This document shows positions 17,730 through 26,722 of a stretch of 64,000 nucleotides of DNA, piece by piece. The translations under genes and the position numbers were made by a program. The stretch comes from G963422595 sp963422595 (GTDB taxonomy: Bacteria > Pseudomonadota > Gammaproteobacteria > UBA4575): contig OY730298.1 in NCBI GenBank assembly GCA_963422595.1, positions 372,001 to 436,000 of the forward strand, in the 5' to 3' direction. The notes under the pieces are model-generated. The model saw nothing but the letters and a program-made list of their open reading frames with translations, was not told where the DNA came from and did no database searches. Position 1 is the first letter of the stretch; each line of letters opens with the position of its first letter.

Positions 17730-18920
17730 ATGTTGCGAATGTTACTGATTTTTATATGTTTTTCACTGGTGTTTGTCGCCGTGGTGTTGTATCTGGCGCA
17801 AACGCCAGGGATTGCTGGCTTTAGTTTTGGCGACGTGTCGATTGAATTGCCCTTGATTAAATTTGTAATCGGCTTGTTTGTGGTATTTGTAATTTTCTAT
17901 TTGTTGTTGCGAATATTCAGCTTATTGTTTAATACGCCCAAGCGTATTCAGGCGGCGGCGTTACGTCGCCGAAGACTTAACGCGATAAATAATACGAAGG
18001 CAGGGGTAATAAAATTTATGTTGGGCGACTGGGCACTGGCGGAGAAACTTTTATTGCGAGGAGTGGAGAACACTGATATCCCATACGTCAATTATGTATG
18101 GGCAGCGCGCGCAGCTCACCAGTCGGGCACTTATCAGGCACGTGATCGTTATCTTGACATGGCGAAAAAATGTGCCCCTGAAGTACAGGCAGCAATCCAT
18201 ATACTGCAAACCGAGTTCTTACTGGAGCAGGGGCTGCCTGAACAGGCTTTAGCTAATCTTTCTCAACGACGCGACGAAATTCGCGCACATCCAAAAATAG
18301 CGATGCTGTTCGCCGATGCTTATGTGCAATTAAATGCCTGGGAGAAACTGGTCGACATGCTCCCTGAGTTGAAAAAAGTCAAAGGTCTGGATAAAAAGGT
18401 GCTGATAAAAACACAAAAACAGGCGGTGCAGGGTTTATTACGCAACTGTAAAAACCATACCAATGCGGGAGACGTTGAAGGTATTGGGTCACGATTTAAG
18501 GAAACTATACTCGCAGATAATGCGCTGATTATTAGCTATATAGAGGCCCTGCGCGCGCAGAAAAAATATGCGGCAGCGGCGACTTTCATCATTAACCTTG
18601 TGGAGAAAAATTGGAACACGGAGTTTGTTCGTCAATACGGGTTGTTAGAATTAGATAATCCTGACCGCGCGCTTAAAAAAGCAGAGCAATGGACTAAGCG
18701 TTATACCAGTGACGCAAATTTATATTTAACTCTGGGCCGTCTATGTAAACGCGCGCAACTTTGGGGCAAAGCGAAAACTTATCTTGAATCAAGTTTACGC
18801 TGTAACCCGCTGGCAGAAACTTACGCCGAATTAGCCGCCTTACATGAGTATCTTGATGAGCTTGACGAGGCGCATCAATGTGCCAAAAAAGGTCTCCGGC
18901 TTGCCACACGAATCACGTAA
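17730..18920 (+). CDS. hemY: HemY-like TPR membrane protein
   Basis: A 396-residue inner-membrane protein with two amino-terminal hydrophobic helices (about 1-23 and 40-65, LIKFVIGLFVVFVIFYLLLRI) and a helical TPR-like domain with an AWxAHxxG region (NYVWAARAAHQSGTYQARDR) and repeats near the end (AKTYLESSLRCNPLAETYAE). This is the proteobacterial HemY of the hemCDXY cluster, not the protoporphyrinogen oxidase also called HemY. It may scaffold late heme steps. It starts immediately after the hemX stop. Confidence 0.88.
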   Translation: MLRMLLIFICFSLVFVAVVLYLAQTPGIAGFSFGDVSIELPLIKFVIGLFVVFVIFYLLLRIFSLLFNTPKRIQAAALRRRRLNAINNTKAGVIKFMLGDWALAEKLLLRGVENTDIPYVNYVWAARAAHQSGTYQARDRYLDMAKKCAPEVQAAIHILQTEFLLEQGLPEQALANLSQRRDEIRAHPKIAMLFADAYVQLNAWEKLVDMLPELKKVKGLDKKVLIKTQKQAVQGLLRNCKNHTNAGDVEGIGSRFKETILADNALIISYIEALRAQKKYAAAATFIINLVEKNWNTEFVRQYGLLELDNPDRALKKAEQWTKRYTSDANLYLTLGRLCKRAQLWGKAKTYLESSLRCNPLAETYAELAALHEYLDELDEAHQCAKKGLRLATRIT

Positions 18921-18983
18921 ATTTTTCTTAAACGTATATTTAACCCTGCCATGCTATCAACCTGGTATTTGTTGAACGTCTGC

Positions 18984-19012
18984 TTGAGTATTGACTCGGG
19001 CTTAAGTATTTT
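18984..19012 (+). promoter_or_regulatory. putative sigma70 promoter for the Mrp-like operon
   Basis: TTGAGT (18984-18989) and TATTTT (19007-19012) are 17 bases apart, in the 103-base gap after hemY. Each hexamer matches the consensus at four of six positions. It would place transcription close to base 19019, which favours the ATG start of mrpE at 19045. Confidence 0.35.
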
Positions 19013-19044
19013 AAACCCATAACTTGTACTTCAATAAGCTGGCT

Positions 19045-19542
19045 ATGCTTACTCGCACGTGTATCGTAACTCTCGTTTTATTTGTCCTGTGGTTGCTGCT
19101 GTCTGGCCATTTGTCCCCCTTGCTACTCCTTACCGGACTGGTAAGCTGTCTGTTTGTCGCCTACTCCGCGCATAAGCTCGCGCTACTTGACACAAGCTCT
19201 TACACGTTGCGGTTTAATCTGAATTTGCCGCAGTTCTTACCTTGGTTTCTGGTAGCGGTAATCAAATCTAATCTTGACGTCAGCTGGAGAATTTTACATC
19301 CAAAATTGCCGATTAGTCCTAATATAAGCAGGGTGCCTGTTTCCAAACACAGCGACGTAGGGAAAGCCGTATATGCAAATTGCATTACCCTGACTCCGGG
19401 CACCTATAGCCTGGATATAAACGCTGATACCATTGAAGTACATGCACTCACCAAAGAACTGGCAAATGACTTGCAACGAGGAGAAATGAGTAAGCGAATT
19501 TCGGCTCTGGAAAGCCGGGCTGGTAACCGCCAATTAAAATAG
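19045..19542 (+). CDS. mrpE: MrpE/MnhE-type antiporter subunit
   Basis: Small membrane subunit of the multi-subunit Na+/H+ antiporter (Mrp/Mnh) family. About 165 residues from ATG 19045 (a TTG at 19024 would add seven). Two hydrophobic helices lie at the amino end (VLFVLWLLLSGHLSPLLLL), then the family motif NLPQFLPWFLVAVIKSNLDVSW, an ANCITLTPGTYSLDI strand characteristic of MnhE, and a polar cytoplasmic end. First gene of a ten-gene plus-strand operon whose members overlap or lie within a few bases of each other up to 24463. Confidence 0.88.
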   Translation: MLTRTCIVTLVLFVLWLLLSGHLSPLLLLTGLVSCLFVAYSAHKLALLDTSSYTLRFNLNLPQFLPWFLVAVIKSNLDVSWRILHPKLPISPNISRVPVSKHSDVGKAVYANCITLTPGTYSLDINADTIEVHALTKELANDLQRGEMSKRISALESRAGNRQLK

Positions 19543-19546
19543 TTTG

Positions 19547-19816
19547 ATGTTTATAACTGCTACCATAGCAATTTTAGTGGTGATGGCTATGCTGCTACTG
19601 CGCGCCGCGCTTGGCCCTACCGTATTTGACCGTATTCTGGCCATAAATACTTTTGGTACCGCAACGGTGCTGTTGATCGCTTTATTTGGATTCCTGACAA
19701 ATCGCCCTGAATTTATGGATATTGCACTGCTATATGCCCTTATAAATTTCATTTCCACCATTGCCGTACTAAAGCTATTTCGCCACGGTAGCCTGGGCAA
19801 AAATTCAGACGAATAG
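19547..19816 (+). CDS. mrpF: MrpF/MnhF-type antiporter subunit
   Basis: About 89 residues, three hydrophobic helices. The sequence RAALGPTVFDRILAINTFGT is the MnhF signature, followed by GFLTNRPEFMDIALLYALINF. The ATG at 19547 directly follows a TTG that could add one residue; the gene begins four bases after the mrpE stop. MrpF is required for assembly of the antiporter and resembles a small subunit of membrane-bound hydrogenase complexes. Confidence 0.9.
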   Translation: MFITATIAILVVMAMLLLRAALGPTVFDRILAINTFGTATVLLIALFGFLTNRPEFMDIALLYALINFISTIAVLKLFRHGSLGKNSDE

Positions 19817-19831
19817 GGCTAAAGCAGATAT

Positions 19832-20137
19832 ATGACTATACCCGGCTGGACTCTATTGTTGCTCGGCAGCGCGTTTTGCACGGTGGGCGCTATAGGGTTA
19901 ATGCGCTTACCGGAATTTTATTCGCGAGTACATGCCGCAGGTATTATAGATTCTTTAGGTGCCATTTTAATATTGTCGGGTCTTTGCACACAAACTCAGG
20001 ACCTGCTGGTAATCATAAAACTGTTATTGATATTACTGTTTATGATGATAACAGGCCCTACTGCCGTACACGCATTAGCGCGCGCCGCAGCATTCGCCGA
20101 AAGAGATGTGAATCCAACCCACACTAAAATAACCTGA
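19832..20137 (+). CDS. mrpG: MrpG/MnhG-type antiporter subunit
   Basis: A 101-residue protein with three hydrophobic helices. It carries the MnhG pattern GAIGLMRLPEFYSRVHAAGIIDSLG and the MMITGPTAVHALARAAA end typical of the family (monovalent cation/H+ antiporter subunit G). Fifteen bases separate it from mrpF and fourteen from the next gene, consistent with one transcript. Confidence 0.92.
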   Translation: MTIPGWTLLLLGSAFCTVGAIGLMRLPEFYSRVHAAGIIDSLGAILILSGLCTQTQDLLVIIKLLLILLFMMITGPTAVHALARAAAFAERDVNPTHTKIT

Positions 20138-20151
20138 GTAGCGAAGCGGTT

Positions 20152-20703
20152 ATGAGCATAGAACCTATCATCAATATCTCTTTGCTGACATTGCTGATAA
20201 TCACTGCCATCACGCTGCTGCGCTTGCAAAACCTGCTGGCGGTAGTGCTGTTGAGCGGCATCTACAGCTTATTGTCCGCAGGCTTATTCGTAACCCTGGA
20301 TGCGGTAGACGTGGCATTTACCGAAGCCGCCGTAGGCGCCGGCCTGACCACTGTTCTATTGCTTGCCGCGTTAGCTATCACCGGACGCGAACACGTGGTT
20401 AGCCAACACGGCAAATTGTTGCCCTTGGTGGTCATAGCCATCACCGCGGCGGCGTTAATTTATGGCACTTTGGATATGCCCTTATTCGGTGATCCCGCGG
20501 CCCCCATACACGTTTATGTCGCGCCCCGTTATCTCCACCAAAGCGGCGAGGAAATTGGCATCCCGAACGTGGTGACCTCGATATTAGCAAGCTACCGTGG
20601 CTATGATACTTTAGGTGAGGTCACGGTGATATTCACCGCGGCGATAGGCGTGCTGTTACTTCTTGGTAAAACTAAAAAAAATAGTACTGGCGAACACAAG
20701 TGA
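20152..20703 (+). CDS. MbhD/MbhE-like antiporter subunit (detached MrpA C-terminal part)
   Basis: A 183-residue membrane protein equivalent to the carboxyl-terminal part of MrpA, which contains the DUF4040 (MbhD) and MbhE-like segments. The VAFTEAAVGAGLTTVLLLAALAI stretch is split here into its conserved core FTEAAVGAGLTTVLLLAAL, and the second half has NVVTSILASYRGYDTLGEV, the motif expected before MrpB. In canonical Mrp operons this is fused to the large NuoL-like MrpA; here it is a separate gene. Its TGA overlaps the GTG start of mrpB by four bases (GTGA). Confidence 0.85.
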   Translation: MSIEPIINISLLTLLIITAITLLRLQNLLAVVLLSGIYSLLSAGLFVTLDAVDVAFTEAAVGAGLTTVLLLAALAITGREHVVSQHGKLLPLVVIAITAAALIYGTLDMPLFGDPAAPIHVYVAPRYLHQSGEEIGIPNVVTSILASYRGYDTLGEVTVIFTAAIGVLLLLGKTKKNSTGEHK

Positions 20704-21122
20704 GCAGGAAAAGCAGCTTGATTCTGCGTGAGGTTTGTAACCTGATTGTCCCTGCCGTGTTGCTATATGCCCTGTATGTGCAATTTCATGGTGACTATGG
20801 ACCTGGTGGGGGATTTCAGGCCGGGGTAATTTTTTCAGCAGCAGTGATACTTTATGCGTTGGTATATGGCAAATACAAGGCGCAGCGAGTTTTCCCGACA
20901 AACGTTATTCGCATATTTGTCGCTTCAGGTTTGCTACTCTACACTGCGGTAGGCATTGCGACCATGCTGGCGGGCGGCAATTTTCTCGACTACAACACCC
21001 TCCTTAGTACCAATCAACACGCGCAACATCTCGGCATTTTTCTTATTGAGTTGGCAGTAGGCGTTACCGTGGCCGCGGTAATGATCGTGATCTTCTATGC
21101 GCTGGACGAATTTGCCGAGTAG
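20700..21122 (+). CDS. mrpB: MrpB/MnhB-type antiporter subunit
   Basis: A 140-residue subunit with four hydrophobic helices. The motif HGDYGPGGGFQAGVIFSAAVI is the MnhB signature, and LGIFLIELAVGVTVAAVMI follows near the end. Translation starts at GTG 20700, overlapping the previous stop, which suggests coupled synthesis. It ends 3 bases before mrpC. Confidence 0.92.
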   Translation: MSRKSSLILREVCNLIVPAVLLYALYVQFHGDYGPGGGFQAGVIFSAAVILYALVYGKYKAQRVFPTNVIRIFVASGLLLYTAVGIATMLAGGNFLDYNTLLSTNQHAQHLGIFLIELAVGVTVAAVMIVIFYALDEFAE

Positions 21123-21125
21123 TGG

Positions 21126-21485
21126 ATGATTGTAGATTATTATAATTACTGGGTTGTCATCATATTAATGATGATAGGATTTTACATTGTTATTTCTGAT
21201 CCCAATTTAATTAAAAAAATTATTGGATTGATAATCTTCCAAACCTCGGTATTTATTTTATTCATCTCCATGAGTAAAGTAGAGGGGGGAACTGCGCCTA
21301 TATTATTGGAAGCCGTCGCCACGTACTCTAACCCTTTACCACACGTATTAATTTTAACGGCCATCGTGGTCGGAGTTGCTACCACCGCCTTAGGCCTTGC
21401 AATCGTCGCCAGGATTCACCAGGCATACGGAAGCGTGGATGAGGATATTATTCACACGCAGGATGAGGAGCAGGACAAAATTTAG
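21126..21485 (+). CDS. mrpC: MrpC/MnhC-type antiporter subunit (NuoK-like)
   Basis: A 119-residue three-helix protein of the NuoK/MnhC family. It shows a conserved glycine-rich first helix, GLIIFQTSVFILFISM, an APILLEAVATYSNPLPHVLILTAIVVGVA stretch (the core PLPHVLILTAIVVGVATT is diagnostic) and a polar acidic tail. Its stop overlaps the GTG start of the next gene by one base. Confidence 0.92.
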   Translation: MIVDYYNYWVVIILMMIGFYIVISDPNLIKKIIGLIIFQTSVFILFISMSKVEGGTAPILLEAVATYSNPLPHVLILTAIVVGVATTALGLAIVARIHQAYGSVDEDIIHTQDEEQDKI

Positions 21486-22969
21486 TGTTCATTCACCACC
21501 TCCCTGTACTGCAAGTGGTAATCCCGCTAATTTCAGCGCCACTTTGTTCACTGCTTGCACGCGGCAAGCTGGCCTGGCTACTGGCAACTTTAGTAAGTAT
21601 AAGCACTTTCGTTATCGCGTTATTGCTGGTACGCGAAGTTGCCGCACACGGCGTATTGTCTTATGAACTTGGAGGTTGGGCACCTCCATGGGGCATTGAA
21701 TACCGCATTGATCACTTAAGTGCCTATATATTAGTCATTGTTGCGGCAACTGCCAGTATCACGACACTATCCGCACGCCAAAGTATAGAGCAGGAGATCG
21801 CGACAGAAAAAATTGGCTTATTCTATACCGCGTATTTGCTTTGTCTTACCGGCTTGCTGGGCATTGTGGCCACCGGAGACGCATTTAATATATTCGTATT
21901 TCTGGAGATTAGCTCGCTATCGTCTTATGTGCTAATTGCGATGGGGCGGGATCGCAAGGCACTCACTGCTGCATATCAATATTTAATTATGGGTACTATC
22001 GGGGCTACCTTTATATTAATCGGGGTCGGCCTGTTGTACATGCTGACCGGAACGTTAAACATCGTTGATCTACAGCACAGGGTACCAGCACTTATTAATT
22101 CACGCACGTTGCACGCGGCATTCGCCTTCTTCACGGTAGGCATCTCATTAAAACTTGCTTTGTTTCCGTTACATCTTTGGCTGCCTAATGCCTATGCTTA
22201 CGCGCCATCCATGATTACGGTGTTTCTTTCCGCAACCGCAACTAAAGTTTCTTTGTATGTATTATTCAGATTCTTTTTTGGGTTGTTTTCAAATGAAATT
22301 TCTTTCGAGCATTTTCATTTAGACAAAATTCTGCTGCCTCTTTCCATTGTTGCCATCCTGGCCGCTTCTTTTGTCGCTATATTTCAAGACAACGTGAAGC
22401 GTATGTTTGCTTACTCCAGCGTGGCACAAATAGGCTATATGACACTGGGTATTGGGCTTGCGTCTAAGAGTGGCAGCGTCGCCAGTATGGTACATTTGTT
22501 TAATCACGCAATTATAAAAGGCGGATTGTTTCTCGCGCTTGCCGGCGTGGTGTTCCGAACTGGTTCGGCACAGTTGGAAAGTTTTGCTGGTCTGGGCAAA
22601 CGTATGCCCTGGACTATGGCCGCAGTGGTATTGTCAGGACTTGGCCTTATCGGTATTCCATCCACCGCTGGCTTCATCAGCAAATGGTACTTGTTGGCGG
22701 CTGCCATAGAGCAAAACCATTGGCTTGCGGTAACTATAATCGTTAGCGGTTCATTGCTCGCTATCCTTTACGTCTGGAGAATTGTGGAGCATGCTTATTT
22801 TACAAGCCCTACAAATATTCTCGACTCAAATACAGGAATTGGCGCGGAAGCACCGCTGCCAATGCTAATTCCACTATGGGTATTAGTCCTGGCTAATTTT
22901 TACTTTGGTCTGGAAACGTCTTTTAGTTTCGGATTCGCGAATACCGCAATTAATGCTTTATTTCAATAA
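21485..22969 (+). CDS. mrpD: MrpD/MnhD-type antiporter subunit, first NuoM/L-like channel protein
   Basis: A 494-residue protein with about 14 transmembrane helices. The half-channel residues expected of this family are present: glutamate in FNIFVFLEISSLSSYV (helix 5), lysine in GISLKLALFPLHLWLP (helix 7), lysine in SATATKVSLY (helix 8) and lysine in LFNHAIIKGGLFLAL (helix 12). The FKDNVKRM-type loop reads FQDNVKRMFAYSSVAQIGY. It starts with GTG at 21485 overlapping the mrpC stop and precedes the second channel gene by 3 bases. It most resembles MrpD rather than MrpA by length. Confidence 0.92.
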   Translation: MFIHHLPVLQVVIPLISAPLCSLLARGKLAWLLATLVSISTFVIALLLVREVAAHGVLSYELGGWAPPWGIEYRIDHLSAYILVIVAATASITTLSARQSIEQEIATEKIGLFYTAYLLCLTGLLGIVATGDAFNIFVFLEISSLSSYVLIAMGRDRKALTAAYQYLIMGTIGATFILIGVGLLYMLTGTLNIVDLQHRVPALINSRTLHAAFAFFTVGISLKLALFPLHLWLPNAYAYAPSMITVFLSATATKVSLYVLFRFFFGLFSNEISFEHFHLDKILLPLSIVAILAASFVAIFQDNVKRMFAYSSVAQIGYMTLGIGLASKSGSVASMVHLFNHAIIKGGLFLALAGVVFRTGSAQLESFAGLGKRMPWTMAAVVLSGLGLIGIPSTAGFISKWYLLAAAIEQNHWLAVTIIVSGSLLAILYVWRIVEHAYFTSPTNILDSNTGIGAEAPLPMLIPLWVLVLANFYFGLETSFSFGFANTAINALFQ

Positions 22970-22972
22970 ACG

Positions 22973-24463
22973 ATGTTTCAACTGTTACAGCATTACGAGC
23001 TTGCCGTAGTAATTCCCCTGCTCGGAGGCCTGTTTGTACTGCTGTTTCATGGGCACGCGCAATTTCGAGAGGCGAGCTCTATAGTTACTGGTGTTTGTTT
23101 ATTCCTGTATATCTTACAGCTGGTAAGGCTTGGGGGAGAAACCGCAACGTATACCCTGTTTTCTATTACGCCGGGGTTATCCCTGGCATTTCACCTGGAG
23201 CCTCTGGGACTTGTATTTGCGCTATTGGCGTCCGCTCTTTGGATCATTACTACAATTTACTCGATTGGTTACATGCGCGGGAATGACGAAAAAAATCAGA
23301 CACGATTTTACTTTTTTTTCGCCCTGTCTATCGCCGCCACCATGGGAATCGCGTTTTCAGCAAATTTAATTACCTTATTTATATTTTATGAGGGGCTTAC
23401 TTTATGCACTTATCCGCTGGTTACGCATAAGCAAACCACAGACGCGCGACGCGGCGGCCGTACTTATCTTGGCATATTGCTTGGTACTTCAATATTATTT
23501 TTCTTAACTGCCATTGTGATCACCTGGTTGCAAACCGGCAGATTAGATTTCGTTCCCGGGGGGATTTTGAAAGGCACTACGGACCAGCTTAGCAGCATGC
23601 TGTTGTTTACTCTGTTTATGTTCGGACTGGGGAAAGCCGCTTTAGTACCGTTTCACCGCTGGTTGCCGGCCGCCATGGTCGCGCCAACGCCTGTAAGTGC
23701 CTTACTGCATGCCGTAGCTGTAGTAAAAGCGGGTGTGTTTTCAGTGTTAAAGATTTCAACTTACATATTTGGTATTGACTTTATAGCCGATCAATGTGCC
23801 TCCGATTGGATTCTGTGGGTAGCCGTCGCAACCATGCTTATCGCCTCACTTATTGCCCTTAGCAAAGATAATTTTAAATCGCGGCTCGCTTATTCGACGA
23901 TTAGTCAACTTGCATATATCGTTATCGGCGCGGCACTGGCAAGCCCGATTGCAGCTTTAGGTGGGGCCCTGCATATTGTCACGCACGCCTTTGGAAAAAT
24001 CACTTTATTCTTCTGCGCGGGTGCCGTGTACACTGCTACCAGGCTCACTCAAATTAGCCAGCTGAATGGCTTAGGACGCCGTATGCCGTTTACGTTCGCC
24101 GCTTATTCAGTTGCGGCTTTAAGTGTCATTGGGTTGCCGCCTTTAGCGGGCAGTTGGAGCAAGTGGTTCCTGATTGATGGCAGTATCAGTCAACGACACT
24201 ATCTGGTGTTGCTGGCTTTCGGACTGAGCACTCTATTAAACTGCGCTTACTTATTACCAGTTGCCTTACGGGCCTTCTTTAAACCGCCTGATGTCCCTGT
24301 GGAGGCTCGAACGTCAGGCATACGAGAGGCGCCTCTTGCATGTGTTATACCTTTATGTATTACGGCTTTAGGCGCATTTTTGTTGTTTTTCTATATGCAG
24401 CCTGTTTATGATTTTCTTTATCCCGTATTTAACCCGCATATTGCACCAGTGGGAAGCAGTTGA
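22973..24463 (+). CDS. second NuoL/MrpA-D-like antiporter subunit
   Basis: A 496-residue, about 14-helix proton-pumping transporter homologue. Key residues: glutamate in LFIFYEGLTLCTYPLV, lysine in MFGLGKAALVPFHRWLP, lysine in HAVAVVKAGVFSVLK, and lysine in VTHAFGKITLFFC. The RWLPAAMVAPTPVSALLHA motif is closer to NuoL/MrpA than to MrpD. It may stand in for the amino-terminal part of MrpA, whose carboxyl part is encoded separately at 20152-20703. A 195-base gap follows, carrying a TATAAT at 24580-24585 without a good -35. Confidence 0.88.
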   Translation: MFQLLQHYELAVVIPLLGGLFVLLFHGHAQFREASSIVTGVCLFLYILQLVRLGGETATYTLFSITPGLSLAFHLEPLGLVFALLASALWIITTIYSIGYMRGNDEKNQTRFYFFFALSIAATMGIAFSANLITLFIFYEGLTLCTYPLVTHKQTTDARRGGRTYLGILLGTSILFFLTAIVITWLQTGRLDFVPGGILKGTTDQLSSMLLFTLFMFGLGKAALVPFHRWLPAAMVAPTPVSALLHAVAVVKAGVFSVLKISTYIFGIDFIADQCASDWILWVAVATMLIASLIALSKDNFKSRLAYSTISQLAYIVIGAALASPIAALGGALHIVTHAFGKITLFFCAGAVYTATRLTQISQLNGLGRRMPFTFAAYSVAALSVIGLPPLAGSWSKWFLIDGSISQRHYLVLLAFGLSTLLNCAYLLPVALRAFFKPPDVPVEARTSGIREAPLACVIPLCITALGAFLLFFYMQPVYDFLYPVFNPHIAPVGSS

Positions 24464-24658
24464 TTAAATAAATGCTCGCGCAAAGACCCTGTCAACACCG
24501 CTGGTACATGACCGGAATTACCCGAATTTTGGCTGGCGTGCCGTTTCCCGGGCGTGCTCTGCTTGCAAGCCACAGCTTTTATAATATAAGGTGCCACCGC
24601 GAGCCAAGCAGATTTTTCACCCGAAATTGCAGACTTTAGCGCGCTATGCGGGTACTCC

Positions 24659-24910
24659 ATGATGCCTGAAAAAAACCACGGTTACTGGTTAGACAGACCT
24701 GGCAACATCAATATCATCGTTTACGTTTTATACGCGATCTGCGCGCTATTACTGTCACTCGATTTATTTTATCACAAGCACGCCTTTTTTAGCTTTGAGC
24801 ATTGGTTTGGGTTTTATGCCTGGTTTGGTTTTCTCGCATATATAACTATCGTCATGGGCGCAAAGCTGTTGCGCAAAATTATCCGTCGGGATGAAAATTA
24901 CTATGATTAG
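24659..24910 (+). CDS. small conserved two-helix membrane protein of the Mrp-like operon
   Basis: An 83-residue protein starting at ATG 24659 (a second ATG follows at once). It has WLDRPGNINII near the start, two transmembrane helices (about 20-38 and 50-68), a DLFYHKHAFFSFEHWFGFY loop and a basic end RRDENYYD. I recall similar WLD-P-N / YHKH / YYD proteins in comparable clusters of other proteobacteria, always next to the last NuoL-like gene, but no function. It could be a small structural subunit. It overlaps the start of the next gene, so the two are coupled. Confidence 0.72.
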   Translation: MMPEKNHGYWLDRPGNINIIVYVLYAICALLLSLDLFYHKHAFFSFEHWFGFYAWFGFLAYITIVMGAKLLRKIIRRDENYYD

Positions 24911-26600
24911 TATGCTTTCTCACCCTGCCATTATCTCCACGCTCGGCGGTCTGCTGCTATCTTGCCTGCATTCCCGGCCACGCAAAATTGTGCTTCTCAT
25001 CATCCCGGTGCTGGGGACTTGTGCCTTACTGGTGATCGAGCCAGGACAGCACTTCCAGTGGCAGGTTTTCGGTTATCAGCTCATTTTGCTACGACTCGAT
25101 AGTTTGAGTTTCGTCTTCGCATTAATTTTTCAGTGCGCGTTATTTATTGTTGCGCTTTACGCCTGGCATGAGGAAGACCGCTTACAACTCGCCAGTATTT
25201 TTATATATGCCGGCGCCGCGACGGGCGCTGTATTAGCCGGGGATCTGATCACTTTATTTGTCTTTTGGGAACTTACGGCTATCGCCTCCGCGGTGTTGAT
25301 CTGGGCAAACAAAACCGCACGCGCGGCACGCGCCGGGCAACGTTATTTTATTATGCACGTAAGCTCGGGCCTGTTCCTGTTGGCCGGAAGCATTCTGCAC
25401 TTTCAACAAACCGGTTCAGTAGCATTTGATCATCTGGGAACAGACACCCTTGCGGGCGGATTGATTTTCATTGCCTTTGGAATTAAATGCGCCTTTCCAC
25501 TGTTACATAACTGGCTACAGGATGCCTACCCGGAAGCCAGCGTGGTGGGCACCGTGGCTTTATCCGTGTACACCACAAAACTGGCGGTCTACGCCTTGGC
25601 CCGCGCCTATGCGGGAACTGAAATACTGATTTGGATTGGGGCGGCCATGACGGTATTTCCAATCTTTTTCGCGGTTATCGAAAATAACCTGCGTCGAGTG
25701 CTGTCTTACAGCTTAAATAACCAGCTCGGGTTCATGGTGGTGGGGGTAGGTGTTGGTACGCACATGGCTATCAATGGCACCGCCGCGCACGCCTTTGCAC
25801 ATATTCTGTATAAGGCACTATTATTTATGAGCATGGGCGCGGTTTTACACCGTGTCGGCACTATCCGGGCGTCCGAGCTTGGTGGCTTGTATAAATCCAT
25901 GCCTTGGACCGCGGGTTTTTGTATCGTCGGTTCTTTGTCGATTTCCGCATTTCCATTGTTCAGCGGTTTTGTCTCCAAATCTCTGGTGCTTACCGCGGTC
26001 GCGTCTGAAGGTTATTGGCTGATCTGGCTGGTATTGCTGTTTGCCTCGGCAGGCGTGCTGGATCATTCCGGCATCAAGATCCCTTTCTTTACTTTTTTTG
26101 CCCATGATAGCGGTAAACGCTGCGCGGAGGCGCCGTTTAATATGTTGTTGGCGATGGGTATTACCGCTGCCCTGTGTCTCGCGATTGGGGTTTACCCCAG
26201 CTTTTTGTATGCCCTGTTGCCGTACGCCGTGGATTTCACGCCTTATACCAACACTCACGTGATCACGCAGTTACAGTTGTTGCTGTTTTCCGCGTTGGCA
26301 TTTGCGTTACTGTACCGTGCCGGATTGTACCCGGCGGAAATTCCGGCATTGAACCTGGATTTCGATTGGTTTTATCGAAAACCGGGGGCTTACCTGGCCA
26401 AACAAATTGCTGCGCTCGCCGCCACTGGTGAAAAAAACTTTTTGAGCGCCTTAAAAAAGGTTTTGTTTGTTACCGCGGCTCGTCTGCACCGGCATCACGG
26501 GCCACAGGGTATACTGGCTAAGACGTGGCTAACGGGTAGTATGGTGCTTTGGGTCGCCTTTTTGCTTGGCGCGTACCTGATTTTTTATTATCTATACTAA
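24903..26600 (+). CDS. third NuoL/MnhD-like antiporter subunit
   Basis: A 565-residue multi-helix transporter subunit (569 if ATG 24891 is used). Half-channel residues are present: glutamate in TLFVFWELTAIASAVL, lysine in AFGIKCAFPLLHNWLQDAYPE, lysine in VYTTKLAVYALAR, and lysine in FAHILYKALLFMSMG. The carboxyl part adds a soluble DFDWFYRKPGAYLAKQI segment and a last helix, typical of longer MnhD-type proteins of this cluster type. I prefer the ATG at 24903, which overlaps the preceding stop by 8 bases. It ends the operon; no terminator hairpin is evident. Confidence 0.88.
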   Translation: MISMLSHPAIISTLGGLLLSCLHSRPRKIVLLIIPVLGTCALLVIEPGQHFQWQVFGYQLILLRLDSLSFVFALIFQCALFIVALYAWHEEDRLQLASIFIYAGAATGAVLAGDLITLFVFWELTAIASAVLIWANKTARAARAGQRYFIMHVSSGLFLLAGSILHFQQTGSVAFDHLGTDTLAGGLIFIAFGIKCAFPLLHNWLQDAYPEASVVGTVALSVYTTKLAVYALARAYAGTEILIWIGAAMTVFPIFFAVIENNLRRVLSYSLNNQLGFMVVGVGVGTHMAINGTAAHAFAHILYKALLFMSMGAVLHRVGTIRASELGGLYKSMPWTAGFCIVGSLSISAFPLFSGFVSKSLVLTAVASEGYWLIWLVLLFASAGVLDHSGIKIPFFTFFAHDSGKRCAEAPFNMLLAMGITAALCLAIGVYPSFLYALLPYAVDFTPYTNTHVITQLQLLLFSALAFALLYRAGLYPAEIPALNLDFDWFYRKPGAYLAKQIAALAATGEKNFLSALKKVLFVTAARLHRHHGPQGILAKTWLTGSMVLWVAFLLGAYLIFYYLY

Positions 26601-26722
26601 ATCTTTTTGTTTGCAACATTATCTGGCGCAGCATGTTTAATAATATGGCATAATTTCTCCACATTTTTGATGATATGGTCAAAATACGTCGATCGGGAAC
26701 AATTTATTAGCGAAAAGTATTT

